A stretch of 64,000 nt of DNA from assembly GCF_901472495.1 (NCBI RefSeq), contig NZ_LR590469.1, positions 2,294,001 to 2,358,000 on the forward strand. The letters are read 5' to 3'. The notes below the pieces were generated by a model, which ran no database searches, was not told where the DNA came from, and worked only from the letters and a program-made list of their open reading frames with translations. The DNA is from Yersinia enterocolitica subsp. enterocolitica (GTDB taxonomy: Bacteria > Pseudomonadota > Gammaproteobacteria > Enterobacterales > Enterobacteriaceae). Positions 56,569 through 64,000 of the stretch are shown here, piece by piece. How positions within the stretch are numbered: position 1 is the stretch's first letter; every line of letters starts with the position of its first letter. The translations under genes and the position numbers were made by a program.

Positions 56569-57774
56569 ATGAAGTCTTTTAATCCAACGGATTTTCGCCA
56601 GGAATTTCCGGCAATTAACGATGAAATAATCTATCTGGACAGCGCAGCGACGGCCCTGAAACCACGCGCCATGATTGAAGCGACCCAGTTATTTTATCAG
56701 CAAGACGCCGCAACAGTGCATCGTAGCCAACATCAATCGGCGTTGTCATTGACCGCTCGTTTTGAAGCAACCCGCCAGCAGGTAGCTGACTTTATCAATG
56801 CGCCAGACGCAGAAAATATCATTTGGACTCGCGGTACAACTGAAGCCGTTAATCTGGTAGCGCAAAGTTATGCTCGCCCTCGCCTACAGGCTGGGGATGA
56901 AATTATTGTTAGCGAAGCAGAACATCATGCCAACTTAATACCCTGGCTTATGGTTGCCGAACAAACGGGTGCCCGAATCATTAAGTTGCCGATCGATCAG
57001 GATCATCTGCCTAACCTATCGTTATTACCGCAGTTATTTAGCAATAAAACCCGCATATTAGCGCTAGGTCAGATGTCTAACGTGACAGGCGGTAGCCCAC
57101 AATTAGCCGAAGCCATCGAACTCGCCCATCAACATGGCTGCATCGTTATGGTTGATGGTGCACAAGGCATTGTTCATAGTCCAGCAGATGTTCAAGCGCT
57201 TGATATTGATTTTTATGCTTTTTCCGCCCACAAATTGTATGGGCCAACCGGTATTGGCGTACTGTATGGTAAATCTGAACTGCTAAAAGAAATGCCCGCC
57301 TGGCAAGGTGGCGGTAAAATGCTAACCCATGCCTCATTCGGCGGTTTTACGCCTCACGAAGTACCCTACCGCTTTGAAGCTGGGACGCCTAATATTGCTG
57401 GCGTGATTGGTTTATCGGCCGTGCTCAGTTGGCTCGAACACATCGACCTGGACGAGGCCGAAACTTATAGCCAAAACCTGGCGATATTAGCGGAAAATAA
57501 ACTGGCTCAATTGCCGGGCTTTCGTAGCTTCCGTTGCCAACAATCAAGTTTGTTAGCATTCACTTTTGATGGTGTTCATCACAGCGATTTAGCGACGTTA
57601 TTGGCAGAACAAGGGATCGCGCTACGCGCTGGACAACATTGTGCTCAACCATTAATGGCAGCATTGGGGATAAGCGGCAGCCTGCGCGCTTCATTTGCGC
57701 CTTATAATACAGAAAACGACGTTGAAACTTTGTGTACGGCGATCGCTAAGGCACTGGAATTATTGCAAGATTAA
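56569..57774 (+). CDS. csdA: Cysteine desulfurase CsdA
   Basis: 401-aa PLP-dependent group II desulfurase that supplies sulfur via CsdE. PLP lysine in FSAHKLYGPTG (about 222) and active-site Cys in RAGQHCAQP (about 358). The ATG at 56569 gives MKSFNPTDFRQEFPA and the E. coli length; a longer frame starts upstream at 56485 without support. Followed 19 bp later by csdE. Confidence 0.96.
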   Translation: MKSFNPTDFRQEFPAINDEIIYLDSAATALKPRAMIEATQLFYQQDAATVHRSQHQSALSLTARFEATRQQVADFINAPDAENIIWTRGTTEAVNLVAQSYARPRLQAGDEIIVSEAEHHANLIPWLMVAEQTGARIIKLPIDQDHLPNLSLLPQLFSNKTRILALGQMSNVTGGSPQLAEAIELAHQHGCIVMVDGAQGIVHSPADVQALDIDFYAFSAHKLYGPTGIGVLYGKSELLKEMPAWQGGGKMLTHASFGGFTPHEVPYRFEAGTPNIAGVIGLSAVLSWLEHIDLDEAETYSQNLAILAENKLAQLPGFRSFRCQQSSLLAFTFDGVHHSDLATLLAEQGIALRAGQHCAQPLMAALGISGSLRASFAPYNTENDVETLCTAIAKALELLQD

Positions 57775-57793
57775 TCGCTAATAAGAGAAAAAA

Positions 57794-58234
57794 ATGATGA
57801 TTGCCCCACACCCCTTTGGTCACGATATCACTGCTGCTAATCTGCTTGAGACATTCAGTGCTCATAAACAGTGGGAAGACCGCTACCGCCAGTTAATCCT
57901 GCTGGCCAAACAACTTCCGCCATTGCCCGAAGCACTAAAACAAAATGAACTGGAGCTAACGGGGTGTGAAAACCGAGTGTGGCTGGGTCATGAGTGCTTA
58001 CCGGATGGTCGTTTACATTTCTACGGTGATAGCGAGGGCCGCATTGTTCGTGGGTTGTTGGCCGTTATTCTGACAACCGTGGAAGGCAAAACCCCGCAGC
58101 AGGTACTGACAGAAGATCCCTTGGCACTGTTTGAGCAATTGGGGTTACGGCAGCAATTAAGTACCTCGCGCGCCAGCGGTTTACAAGCACTGGCGCAGGG
58201 TGTGCGGGCGATTGCGGCTAAATATGTGCAATGA
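57794..58234 (+). CDS. csdE: Sulfur acceptor CsdE
   Basis: 146-aa SufE-like protein that takes persulfide sulfur from CsdA. Acceptor Cys in ELTGCENRVWLG about 58. Conserved next to csdA and convergent with tcdA, the other known partner of the CSD system. Confidence 0.95.
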   Translation: MMIAPHPFGHDITAANLLETFSAHKQWEDRYRQLILLAKQLPPLPEALKQNELELTGCENRVWLGHECLPDGRLHFYGDSEGRIVRGLLAVILTTVEGKTPQQVLTEDPLALFEQLGLRQQLSTSRASGLQALAQGVRAIAAKYVQ

Positions 58235-58237
58235 TGG

Positions 58238-59047
58238 CTATTGCCCCTGACGGGCGGCTTTCGCCATCATTTTCTTCAATGCATGGGACACCGCAACAAA
58301 GCCAAACGTGGCGGTGACCATCGTGGCCGAGCCAAAACCGGAGGTACAATCCATCTTTTTCGGCCCTTCAGCAGTACTGCGCGACGCACACACAGAACCA
58401 TCACTTTGCGGGTAAACTAATGGCTCACTGGAGAACACACAGTCGATTCCCAATTTGCCTTTGCTGTTTTTCACTACGTTAAAATCACTTTTTAGCCTTT
58501 CACGTAACTTTGCCGCTAACGGATCCTGAATGGTTTTCGCCAGATCCACTACCTCAATGCGAGTCGGATCAATTTGCCCGCCGGCACCACCGGTGGTCAC
58601 TACCGGGATTTTATACCGACGGCAATAGGACAGCAGTGCTGCTTTGGGACGAACACTATCAATAGCATCAATAACATAGCTAAAATTTTTATCTAAAAGC
58701 TCGGCAACATTATCCGCAGTAATAAAATCATCAATACAAGTCACTTGGCATTCAGGATTGATAGCTAAAATACGCTCTGCCATCACTGCTGTTTTAGCCT
58801 GCCCGACATTGCTGCGTAAAGCATGGATCTGACGATTAGTATTTGTGACACAAACATCATCCATATCAATCAAGGTGATCGCACCAATACCTGTACGCGC
58901 TAGTGCTTCAGCTGCCCATGAACCCACGCCACCGATACCGATAACACAAATATGCGCCTGCGAAAAAAGTGTCAGCGCTTGCTGCCCATAAAGGCGAGCA
59001 ATGCCACCAAATCGCTGTTGATAAGCTTCGGAATAGGCTGTGTTCAT
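58238..59047 (-). CDS. tcdA: tRNA threonylcarbamoyladenosine dehydratase TcdA
   Basis: 269-aa E1-like (ThiF/MoeB fold) enzyme (CsdL) that cyclises t6A37 to ct6A in tRNA using ATP. Nucleotide loop GIGGVGSWAAEALARTGIG about 38-56, DMDDVC about 62, and GGAGGQIDP about 150. The ATG at 59047 gives the family length; an ATG 23 codons upstream would precede it with a hydrophobic stretch not seen in the family. Works with the CsdA-CsdE sulfur relay encoded next to it. Confidence 0.95.
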   Translation of the reverse strand: MNTAYSEAYQQRFGGIARLYGQQALTLFSQAHICVIGIGGVGSWAAEALARTGIGAITLIDMDDVCVTNTNRQIHALRSNVGQAKTAVMAERILAINPECQVTCIDDFITADNVAELLDKNFSYVIDAIDSVRPKAALLSYCRRYKIPVVTTGGAGGQIDPTRIEVVDLAKTIQDPLAAKLRERLKSDFNVVKNSKGKLGIDCVFSSEPLVYPQSDGSVCASRSTAEGPKKMDCTSGFGSATMVTATFGFVAVSHALKKMMAKAARQGQ

Positions 59048-59102
59048 AGACTTGTTACCTTCATAACTTATTACCTTTATAGCCTGTAGAAATAATACGA
59101 AT

Positions 59103-59127
59103 ACAAAAGCGGCCAATTGGCCGCCTG
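59103..59127 (-). terminator. Terminator after mltA
   Basis: Palindrome GCGGCCAATTGGCCGC (59109-59124) followed by TTTTGTATT on the minus strand. Confidence 0.8.
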
Positions 59128-59161
59128 AGAAAGAGTAGAATCAATCACATCAACCGCTGAT

Positions 59162-60334
59162 CTACTGGCCTTGATTCCTGACTAATAGTGAGGAACCATC
59201 GCCTGATTGAGCTGTTGCTTTGCCACTTTGATAAGCGGTGAACAGCGGCCCATTACTTTGCGCATTTTTTAACACCCAAACGCGGCCATAATGGTTATAG
59301 AAGCCAGCAGCTTGCCCTGCTTCGTGACCAATCCCCTGATAAATATCAAAATGTTGGCCTTTAATCGCGCCACCAACATCCAGTGCCACCATTAAGCGCA
59401 TCTGATATTGGCCGGTAAATTTACCCTGATTATCCAATAAAGGAACTTCGGCCAATAGTGTTGTGCCCGGTGGAATCAGTGAACGATCAGCAGCAACTGA
59501 AGCTTTGGCTATCAATGGCACAGCACTGGCTCCTTTCACCGGCGCATACATTTCCGGTTTGAAGAACACAAAGGATGGGTTCTGCTCTAATAACTCTCTG
59601 ACCTCAGCTTCACTGTGAGTTTCAGCCCAATGACGGATAGCTTGCATCGACATATCCGCTTTTGCCACTTCCCCACGGTCAATCAGCACTTTGCCAATGC
59701 TGCGATAAGCATGACCATTTTTCCCCGCATAACCGAAGAAAGTCAGTGGTCGCCCATCACCATAATCAACATATCCACTGCCCTGTACCTCCATCATAAA
59801 GTTATCTACCAGCGAATTGGTGTAGGCGATAACTAAATTTTTGCTATCCAATGCGCCGGCATATATAGCTGCGCGATCAGGTAGACGCCCCTTTCCTTTA
59901 GCAGGCATGCGATAAAGTGGATGGCGGAATTCGCCTTGTGGGGTATAGCGAGCCTGAAGCACCGGCGTGTAGTAACCGGTAAATTGTACATTACCAAAAT
60001 TATCCACACCTTCCATCTGATAAGCATTCAAACCAAACAGGCTTAACTTACTGGTATCTGCTCCGGCTAACATCCAATTTTCCACCGCATTGAATGTACT
60101 ACTGTTGCGGTTATACAGACCCGGTGAAGATTGGTTAATCACTTTCACCTGATCAGAGAAATCTTTGGCGTTGACTGGCTTACCTGTTGCGTGTGGTTCA
60201 TTCACTAACTCCAGTGGATGCTCCAAACGCCCATCTTTATATTGCTGCCCACGATCGGTTGGCCGAGATTGGCAACCTGCCAGAACGGCAATCATTATTC
60301 CACTTAGTAGGTATTTGCCCCAACGACTTGTCAT
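59162..60334 (-). CDS. mltA: Membrane-bound lytic transglycosylase A
   Basis: 390-aa outer-membrane lipoprotein that cleaves peptidoglycan with 1,6-anhydro product formation. Lipobox LAGC (Cys21), MltA domain with GNVQFTGYYTPVLQARY about 115-130, and C-terminal 3D domain with the aspartates ALDVGGAIKGQHFDIYQG about 315-335. Between tcdA and the initiator tRNA genes as in E. coli. Confidence 0.96.
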   Translation of the reverse strand: MTSRWGKYLLSGIMIAVLAGCQSRPTDRGQQYKDGRLEHPLELVNEPHATGKPVNAKDFSDQVKVINQSSPGLYNRNSSTFNAVENWMLAGADTSKLSLFGLNAYQMEGVDNFGNVQFTGYYTPVLQARYTPQGEFRHPLYRMPAKGKGRLPDRAAIYAGALDSKNLVIAYTNSLVDNFMMEVQGSGYVDYGDGRPLTFFGYAGKNGHAYRSIGKVLIDRGEVAKADMSMQAIRHWAETHSEAEVRELLEQNPSFVFFKPEMYAPVKGASAVPLIAKASVAADRSLIPPGTTLLAEVPLLDNQGKFTGQYQMRLMVALDVGGAIKGQHFDIYQGIGHEAGQAAGFYNHYGRVWVLKNAQSNGPLFTAYQSGKATAQSGDGSSLLVRNQGQ

Positions 60335-60513
60335 TTCACGCCTTCTCTTCTCTTACTTACTTTTATCTACCGGCGAACGATAACAAACGCCTATAGATAA
60401 AGGAATCAGCATGCAGAAAAAAATCCCCTGACACTGTTGTGGGGAAAAAGGAAACAGATAGTTGATAAATTAATCGAAAAACCTTTTTTACCATAATTAA
60501 GTGGCAAAACTAC

Positions 60514-60541
60514 TTGCAACAGATCTCATCCAGAGTATAGT
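60514..60541 (+). promoter_or_regulatory. Promoter of the tRNA-fMet cluster
   Basis: TTGCAA (60514-60519) and TATAGT (60536-60541), 16 bp apart, with a GC-rich discriminator GCGCTC, 13 bases before the first tRNA. A stable-RNA type promoter. Confidence 0.8.
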
Positions 60542-60554
60542 GCGCTCAATCGGA

Positions 60555-60631
<77 letters not shown>

Positions 60632-60682
60632 ATTACATGATTAAGTCATAAAGTAGTAAGATAGAAATTGTATTAAGACGGA

Positions 60683-60759
<77 letters not shown>

Positions 60760-60810
60760 ATTACATGATTAAGTCATAAAGTAGTAAGATAGAAATTGTA
60801 TTAAGACGGA

Positions 60811-60887
<77 letters not shown>

Positions 60888-60915
60888 ATTCTTAATCATT
60901 TCATATCGCCATCAG

Positions 60916-60938
60916 ACACCCTTAAGGGTGTTTTTTTT
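60916..60938 (+). terminator. Terminator of the tRNA-fMet cluster
   Basis: Palindrome ACACCCTTAAGGGTGT followed by T8. Confidence 0.9.
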
Positions 60939-60947
60939 GTTTCTGGC

Positions 60948-61073
60948 GTTATACCCGTCATACTTCAAGCACGCATGTGCGTTAGCTGCTTTCGTTAACC
61001 CGAATCATTGACTGGCGTCAACTCATCGGGATTATCTCAGTTGCCGCCTTCCTGCAACTCGAATTATTTCAAT
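60948..61073. repeat. ERIC element between tRNA-fMet cluster and amiC
   Basis: About 126 bp with the outer ends ATACCCGTCATACTTCAAGC and GCAACTCGAATTATTT. The centre (ATTGACTGGCGTCAACTC) has drifted from the usual TTAC core, and the last GGGTAT is replaced by CAAT. Confidence 0.82.
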
Positions 61074-61092
61074 TAATAGCAATATCCATTCA

Positions 61093-62343
61093 TTAAAGTC
61101 GGGCCATCGCCCCACCATTAGCAAAATAAGCTTTGATACCGGCAAATATGGATTCGGCCACTTGCTGCTGAAAATGGCTGGTTCGTAACTTTCGCTCTTC
61201 TTCCAAATTGCTGATAAACGCCGTCTCAACCAAAATTGATGGAATGTCAGGTGCTTTCAATACAGCAAAGCCCGCTTGATCAACACGATTTTTGTGCAGC
61301 TTATTAATTTTCCCCATGCGGTTGAGCACTTCTTTACCAAATTTTAGGCTGTCATTAATCGTCGCGGTTTGCAGCAAATCAATCATGGTATGGTCAAGAT
61401 AGCGATCACCACTTTTGCTAACCCCGCCAATCTGGTCGGCCTCATTCTGTGTTTGCGCTAAAAAACGCGCAGCAGTACTGGTTGCACCTTTAGTCGATAA
61501 CGCAAAGACAGAGGAACCTCTGGCTGCCTGACTGGTAAAGGCATCGGCATGAATCGAAATGAATAAATCCGCACGCAGCTTACGGGCTTTCGCCACCCGG
61601 ACTTTTAATGGAATAAAGACATCTTCATTACGCGTCATAAATACCCGCATATTCGATTCTTTCTTAATCAGTGCCTGCAACCGACGGGCAATTTGCAGCA
61701 CAATGTCTTTCTCACGGGTCTTATTTCGCCCAATCGCTCCTGGGTCTTCCCCACCGTGCCCTGGGTCTAGCATAATAACAATCGGCCTATCGCGCCCTGC
61801 TTTACCCGCTTTGGGTGCCTCAGCAGGTAAAGTGCGTTCCACATTACCTTTATTATAATCTTCCAATAATGCCAGTAACGGATCATCTTCAGCCGAAGTT
61901 TTCCCCTCTTGCGGATAGAGATCCACTACCAGGCGATTTTTGAACTCAGCAAAGGGTTTAAGAGTAAAGAGCTGTGGGCTAATACTTTGCTTCAACTCCA
62001 AAACCAGCCGAACCGTATTTTTATCAAATTGCCCAACCCGTGCCTGCTTAAGGTAAGGGTCACCGGACTGAACTTGCTTAGTCATCTCTTTCAATGCGCT
62101 ATTGAGATGCACGCCTTCAATATCAACCACGATCCGATCCGGATTAGTCAGCGCAAATTGACGATATTTAAGCGGTGTATTGGATTCCAGGGTGACGCGG
62201 GTATAAGTTGAAGAGGGCCAAATCCTGACGGCAATAATATGGGAAGAAGCAGCAAATCCAACCCGGCTAACACTCAGTAGCCAGGTCGCGGCAGCACCTT
62301 GTAGTAGACGCCGACGCCCAGAATTATGATTTGAATCTGCCAT
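61093..62343 (-). CDS. amiC: N-acetylmuramoyl-L-alanine amidase AmiC
   Basis: 416-aa periplasmic amidase that splits septal peptidoglycan at division. Tat signal peptide ([14 protein letters not shown], about 10-31), AMIN domain about 38-135 for septal targeting, then the zinc amidase_3 domain: DPGHGG (about 193), Glu in KTREKDI, His in SIHADAF and Glu in LVETAFISN. It is activated by NlpD in E. coli. Divergent from argA as in E. coli. Confidence 0.96.
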   Translation of the reverse strand: MADSNHNSGRRRLLQGAAATWLLSVSRVGFAASSHIIAVRIWPSSTYTRVTLESNTPLKYRQFALTNPDRIVVDIEGVHLNSALKEMTKQVQSGDPYLKQARVGQFDKNTVRLVLELKQSISPQLFTLKPFAEFKNRLVVDLYPQEGKTSAEDDPLLALLEDYNKGNVERTLPAEAPKAGKAGRDRPIVIMLDPGHGGEDPGAIGRNKTREKDIVLQIARRLQALIKKESNMRVFMTRNEDVFIPLKVRVAKARKLRADLFISIHADAFTSQAARGSSVFALSTKGATSTAARFLAQTQNEADQIGGVSKSGDRYLDHTMIDLLQTATINDSLKFGKEVLNRMGKINKLHKNRVDQAGFAVLKAPDIPSILVETAFISNLEEERKLRTSHFQQQVAESIFAGIKAYFANGGAMARL

Positions 62344-62528
62344 GTAACTCCAAAGTAACTACCAAAATATGAATAAAAAGCGAACAAAAAAATTCATGAG
62401 GAAAAACTTTAACGAATCGATCCCGCGCTGTCATCAGAAAAACATTTTTATGTTATTCAATTTATTAATACACATACGCCATACATATGCATTTAATAGC
62501 AATTTGGTGCTTGCCATCTTGGTCAAAA

Positions 62529-62564
62529 AAGAATAAAAATACAAAAATACCGAATAAAAATTCA
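62529..62564 (+). promoter_or_regulatory. Paired ARG boxes upstream of argA
   Basis: Two ArgR-type boxes, near AAGAATAAAAATACA (62529-62543) and CGAATAAAAATTCA (62551-62564), with the GAAT motifs 21 bp apart: the paired arrangement that the ArgR hexamer binds with arginine. They lie 13-50 bp before the argA start, so they may cover the promoter. Confidence 0.7.
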
Positions 62565-62577
62565 AAGAGGGTCTACC

Positions 62578-63903
62578 GTGAAGGAACGTAGTACTGAACT
62601 GGTCCAGGGATTTCGCCACTCAGTTCCCTATATCAATGCGCACCGCGGCAAGACATTTGTTGTCATGCTGGGTGGCGAGGCGATTGAGCATGAAAACTTT
62701 TCTAGTATCGTTAACGATATAGGCTTGTTGCATAGCCTTGGGATCAGGCTGGTTGTGGTCTATGGCGCTCGTCCACAAATTGACAGCAATCTGGCACAGC
62801 ATCACTACGAACCTGTTTATCACAAGCATACCCGAGTCACTGATGCCAGGACATTGGAAATGGTCAAACAGGCGGCGGGTTTATTGCAGCTGGATATCAC
62901 TGCAAGATTATCGATGAGTTTGAATAATACTCCGCTCCAGGGTGCGCATATCAATGTGGTCAGCGGTAATTTTATTATTGCTCAGCCGTTGGGTGTGGAT
63001 GATGGTGTTGATTATTGCCATAGCGGCCGTATTCGCCGGATCGATGAAGAAGCGATTCATCGCCAGTTGGACAATGGCGCTATTGTGTTGCTGGGGCCAG
63101 TGGCAGTATCAGTGACCGGCGAGAGCTTTAATTTGACCTCTGAAGAAGTTGCAACTCAATTAGCTATCAAACTGAAAGCTGAAAAAATGATCGGCTTCTG
63201 TTCATCACAAGGGGTGACGGATAGCGAAGGCAATATTATTTCAGAACTGTTCCCTAATGATGCTCAAAAACGGATTGAAGATCTGGAGCAGGAGGGTGAT
63301 TACAACTCGGGGACAGTACGTTTTCTGCGTGGTGCCGTGAAAGCGTGCCGCAGCGGTGTACGCCGGAGCCATTTACTGAGTTATCAAGAAGATGGCGCTC
63401 TGGTACAAGAACTGTTCTCTCGTGATGGTATCGGTACCCAGATTGTCATGGAGAGTGCAGAACAAGTTCGTCGCGCGACCATTAATGATATTGGCGGCAT
63501 ATTAGAGTTGATTCGCCCACTGGAGCAGCAAGGCATTTTAGTACGCCGTTCACGCGAGCAGCTTGAGATGGAAATAGACAAATTCACCATTATCGAACGA
63601 GATAATCTGACTATTGCCTGCGCCGCACTTTATCCTTTCCCCGAGGAGCAAATCGGTGAAATGGCCTGTGTCGCGGTACATCCGGATTATCGCAGTTCCT
63701 CCCGTGGTGAAATGCTGTTAAAACGGGTAGCGAATCAGGCGCGGCAAATGGGGCTTAAAAAACTCTTTGTGTTAACTACCCGTAGTATCCACTGGTTCCA
63801 GGAGCGAGGTTTTACTCCCGCAGAGGTTGACGTGTTACCTATTCAGAAGCAGGAGTTGTATAACTATCAGCGCCGCTCAAAGATTTTACTGGCAGATTTG
63901 TAA
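62578..63903 (+). CDS. argA: N-acetylglutamate synthase
   Basis: 441-aa first enzyme of arginine synthesis. N-terminal amino-acid-kinase-like domain (about 20-290) that binds arginine for feedback inhibition, and a C-terminal GNAT acetyltransferase domain (about 295-435; [17 protein letters not shown]). The GTG at 62578 follows AGAGGG at good spacing and matches the E. coli N-terminus. ARG boxes upstream. Confidence 0.97.
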   Translation: MKERSTELVQGFRHSVPYINAHRGKTFVVMLGGEAIEHENFSSIVNDIGLLHSLGIRLVVVYGARPQIDSNLAQHHYEPVYHKHTRVTDARTLEMVKQAAGLLQLDITARLSMSLNNTPLQGAHINVVSGNFIIAQPLGVDDGVDYCHSGRIRRIDEEAIHRQLDNGAIVLLGPVAVSVTGESFNLTSEEVATQLAIKLKAEKMIGFCSSQGVTDSEGNIISELFPNDAQKRIEDLEQEGDYNSGTVRFLRGAVKACRSGVRRSHLLSYQEDGALVQELFSRDGIGTQIVMESAEQVRRATINDIGGILELIRPLEQQGILVRRSREQLEMEIDKFTIIERDNLTIACAALYPFPEEQIGEMACVAVHPDYRSSSRGEMLLKRVANQARQMGLKKLFVLTTRSIHWFQERGFTPAEVDVLPIQKQELYNYQRRSKILLADL

Positions 63904-63906
63904 TCT

Positions 63907-63932
63907 GAAGGGGTATTCGCCCCTTCGATATT
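63907..63932 (+). terminator. Terminator after argA
   Basis: Stem GAAGGGG / CCCCTTC with a short loop, then GATATTTT, just after the argA stop. Between the convergent ends of argA and recD. Confidence 0.7.
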
Positions 63933-63933
63933 T

Positions 63934-64000
63934 TCACTTCAATTGATTCAAACGATCTACCAATCCGCTCACGCGAAGCGTAGGGGTACGTATCGCATGA
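63934..64000 (-). CDS. recD: Exodeoxyribonuclease V subunit RecD, C-terminal end only
   Basis: The last 21 codons of an ORF that enters from the right edge on the minus strand: AIRTPTLRVSGLVDRLNQLK then TGA at 63936-63934. This resembles the C-terminus of RecD (AIATRTERRSGLAALF in E. coli), and recD is convergent with argA there. RecD is the 5'-3' helicase of RecBCD. Too little is present to say more. Confidence 0.6.
   Translation of the reverse strand, partial: HAIRTPTLRVSGLVDRLNQLK

Overview
The window is chromosomal DNA of an enterobacterium, and most likely a Yersinia. Three things point there: the gene order, several ~126-bp ERIC elements of the Yersinia type between genes, and an extra stem-loop inside the 23S rRNA gene like the intervening sequences known from Yersinia. 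I see no prophage, insertion sequence, CRISPR array, toxin locus or defence locus. Almost every gene is a recognisable core gene.

Layout. 1-875 is the 3' part of a SAM-dependent methyltransferase gene. 1101-7170 is a complete rrn operon on the minus strand (P1/P2, 16S, tRNA-Ile, tRNA-Ala, 23S with an intervening sequence, 5S, tRNA-Asp). 7218-18600 resembles the E. coli 4-5 min region: gmhB, metNIQ, rcsF-trmO, proS, nlpE, arfB-yaeQ, yaeP-rof, a cytochrome c, tilS and yaeR. 18601-41225 is a long minus-strand block of essential genes: ldcC, accA, dnaE, rnhB, lpxB, lpxA, fabZ, lpxD, skp, bamA, rseP, cdsA, uppS, dxr, frr, pyrH, tsf and rpsB. Together these supply fatty acid and lipid A precursors, outer-membrane protein assembly, isoprenoid carrier lipid, DNA replication and translation. 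41645-46627 holds map, glnD, dapD and yaeH on the plus strand.

At about 46.63-46.78 kb the gene order jumps to what in E. coli is the 63 min region: yqcA-truC-yqcC, the CsrB sRNA, syd, queF, ppnN, xni, rlmM-ygdD, gcvA with the divergent GcvB sRNA, a YgdI-type lipoprotein, csdA-csdE, tcdA, mltA, three identical initiator tRNA genes, amiC, argA and the last codons of recD.

Regulation visible in the DNA: met boxes in the metN promoter, paired ARG boxes before argA, a t44-type leader before rpsB, rrn boxA antitermination sites, and two global sRNAs (CsrB, GcvB). Several genes start at TTG or GTG (fabZ, ppnN, arfB, skp, argA, yaeP).

No clearly undescribed multi-gene system is present. The items most worth a second look are small: a perfect 15-bp hairpin with an alternative fold between csrB and syd, a second palindromic repeat family present twice, an ERIC inside the lpxD-fabZ operon, a 15-bp tandem duplication lengthening the FabZ tail, a 128-bp tandem triplication carrying tRNA-fMet, and two possible very small ORFs.
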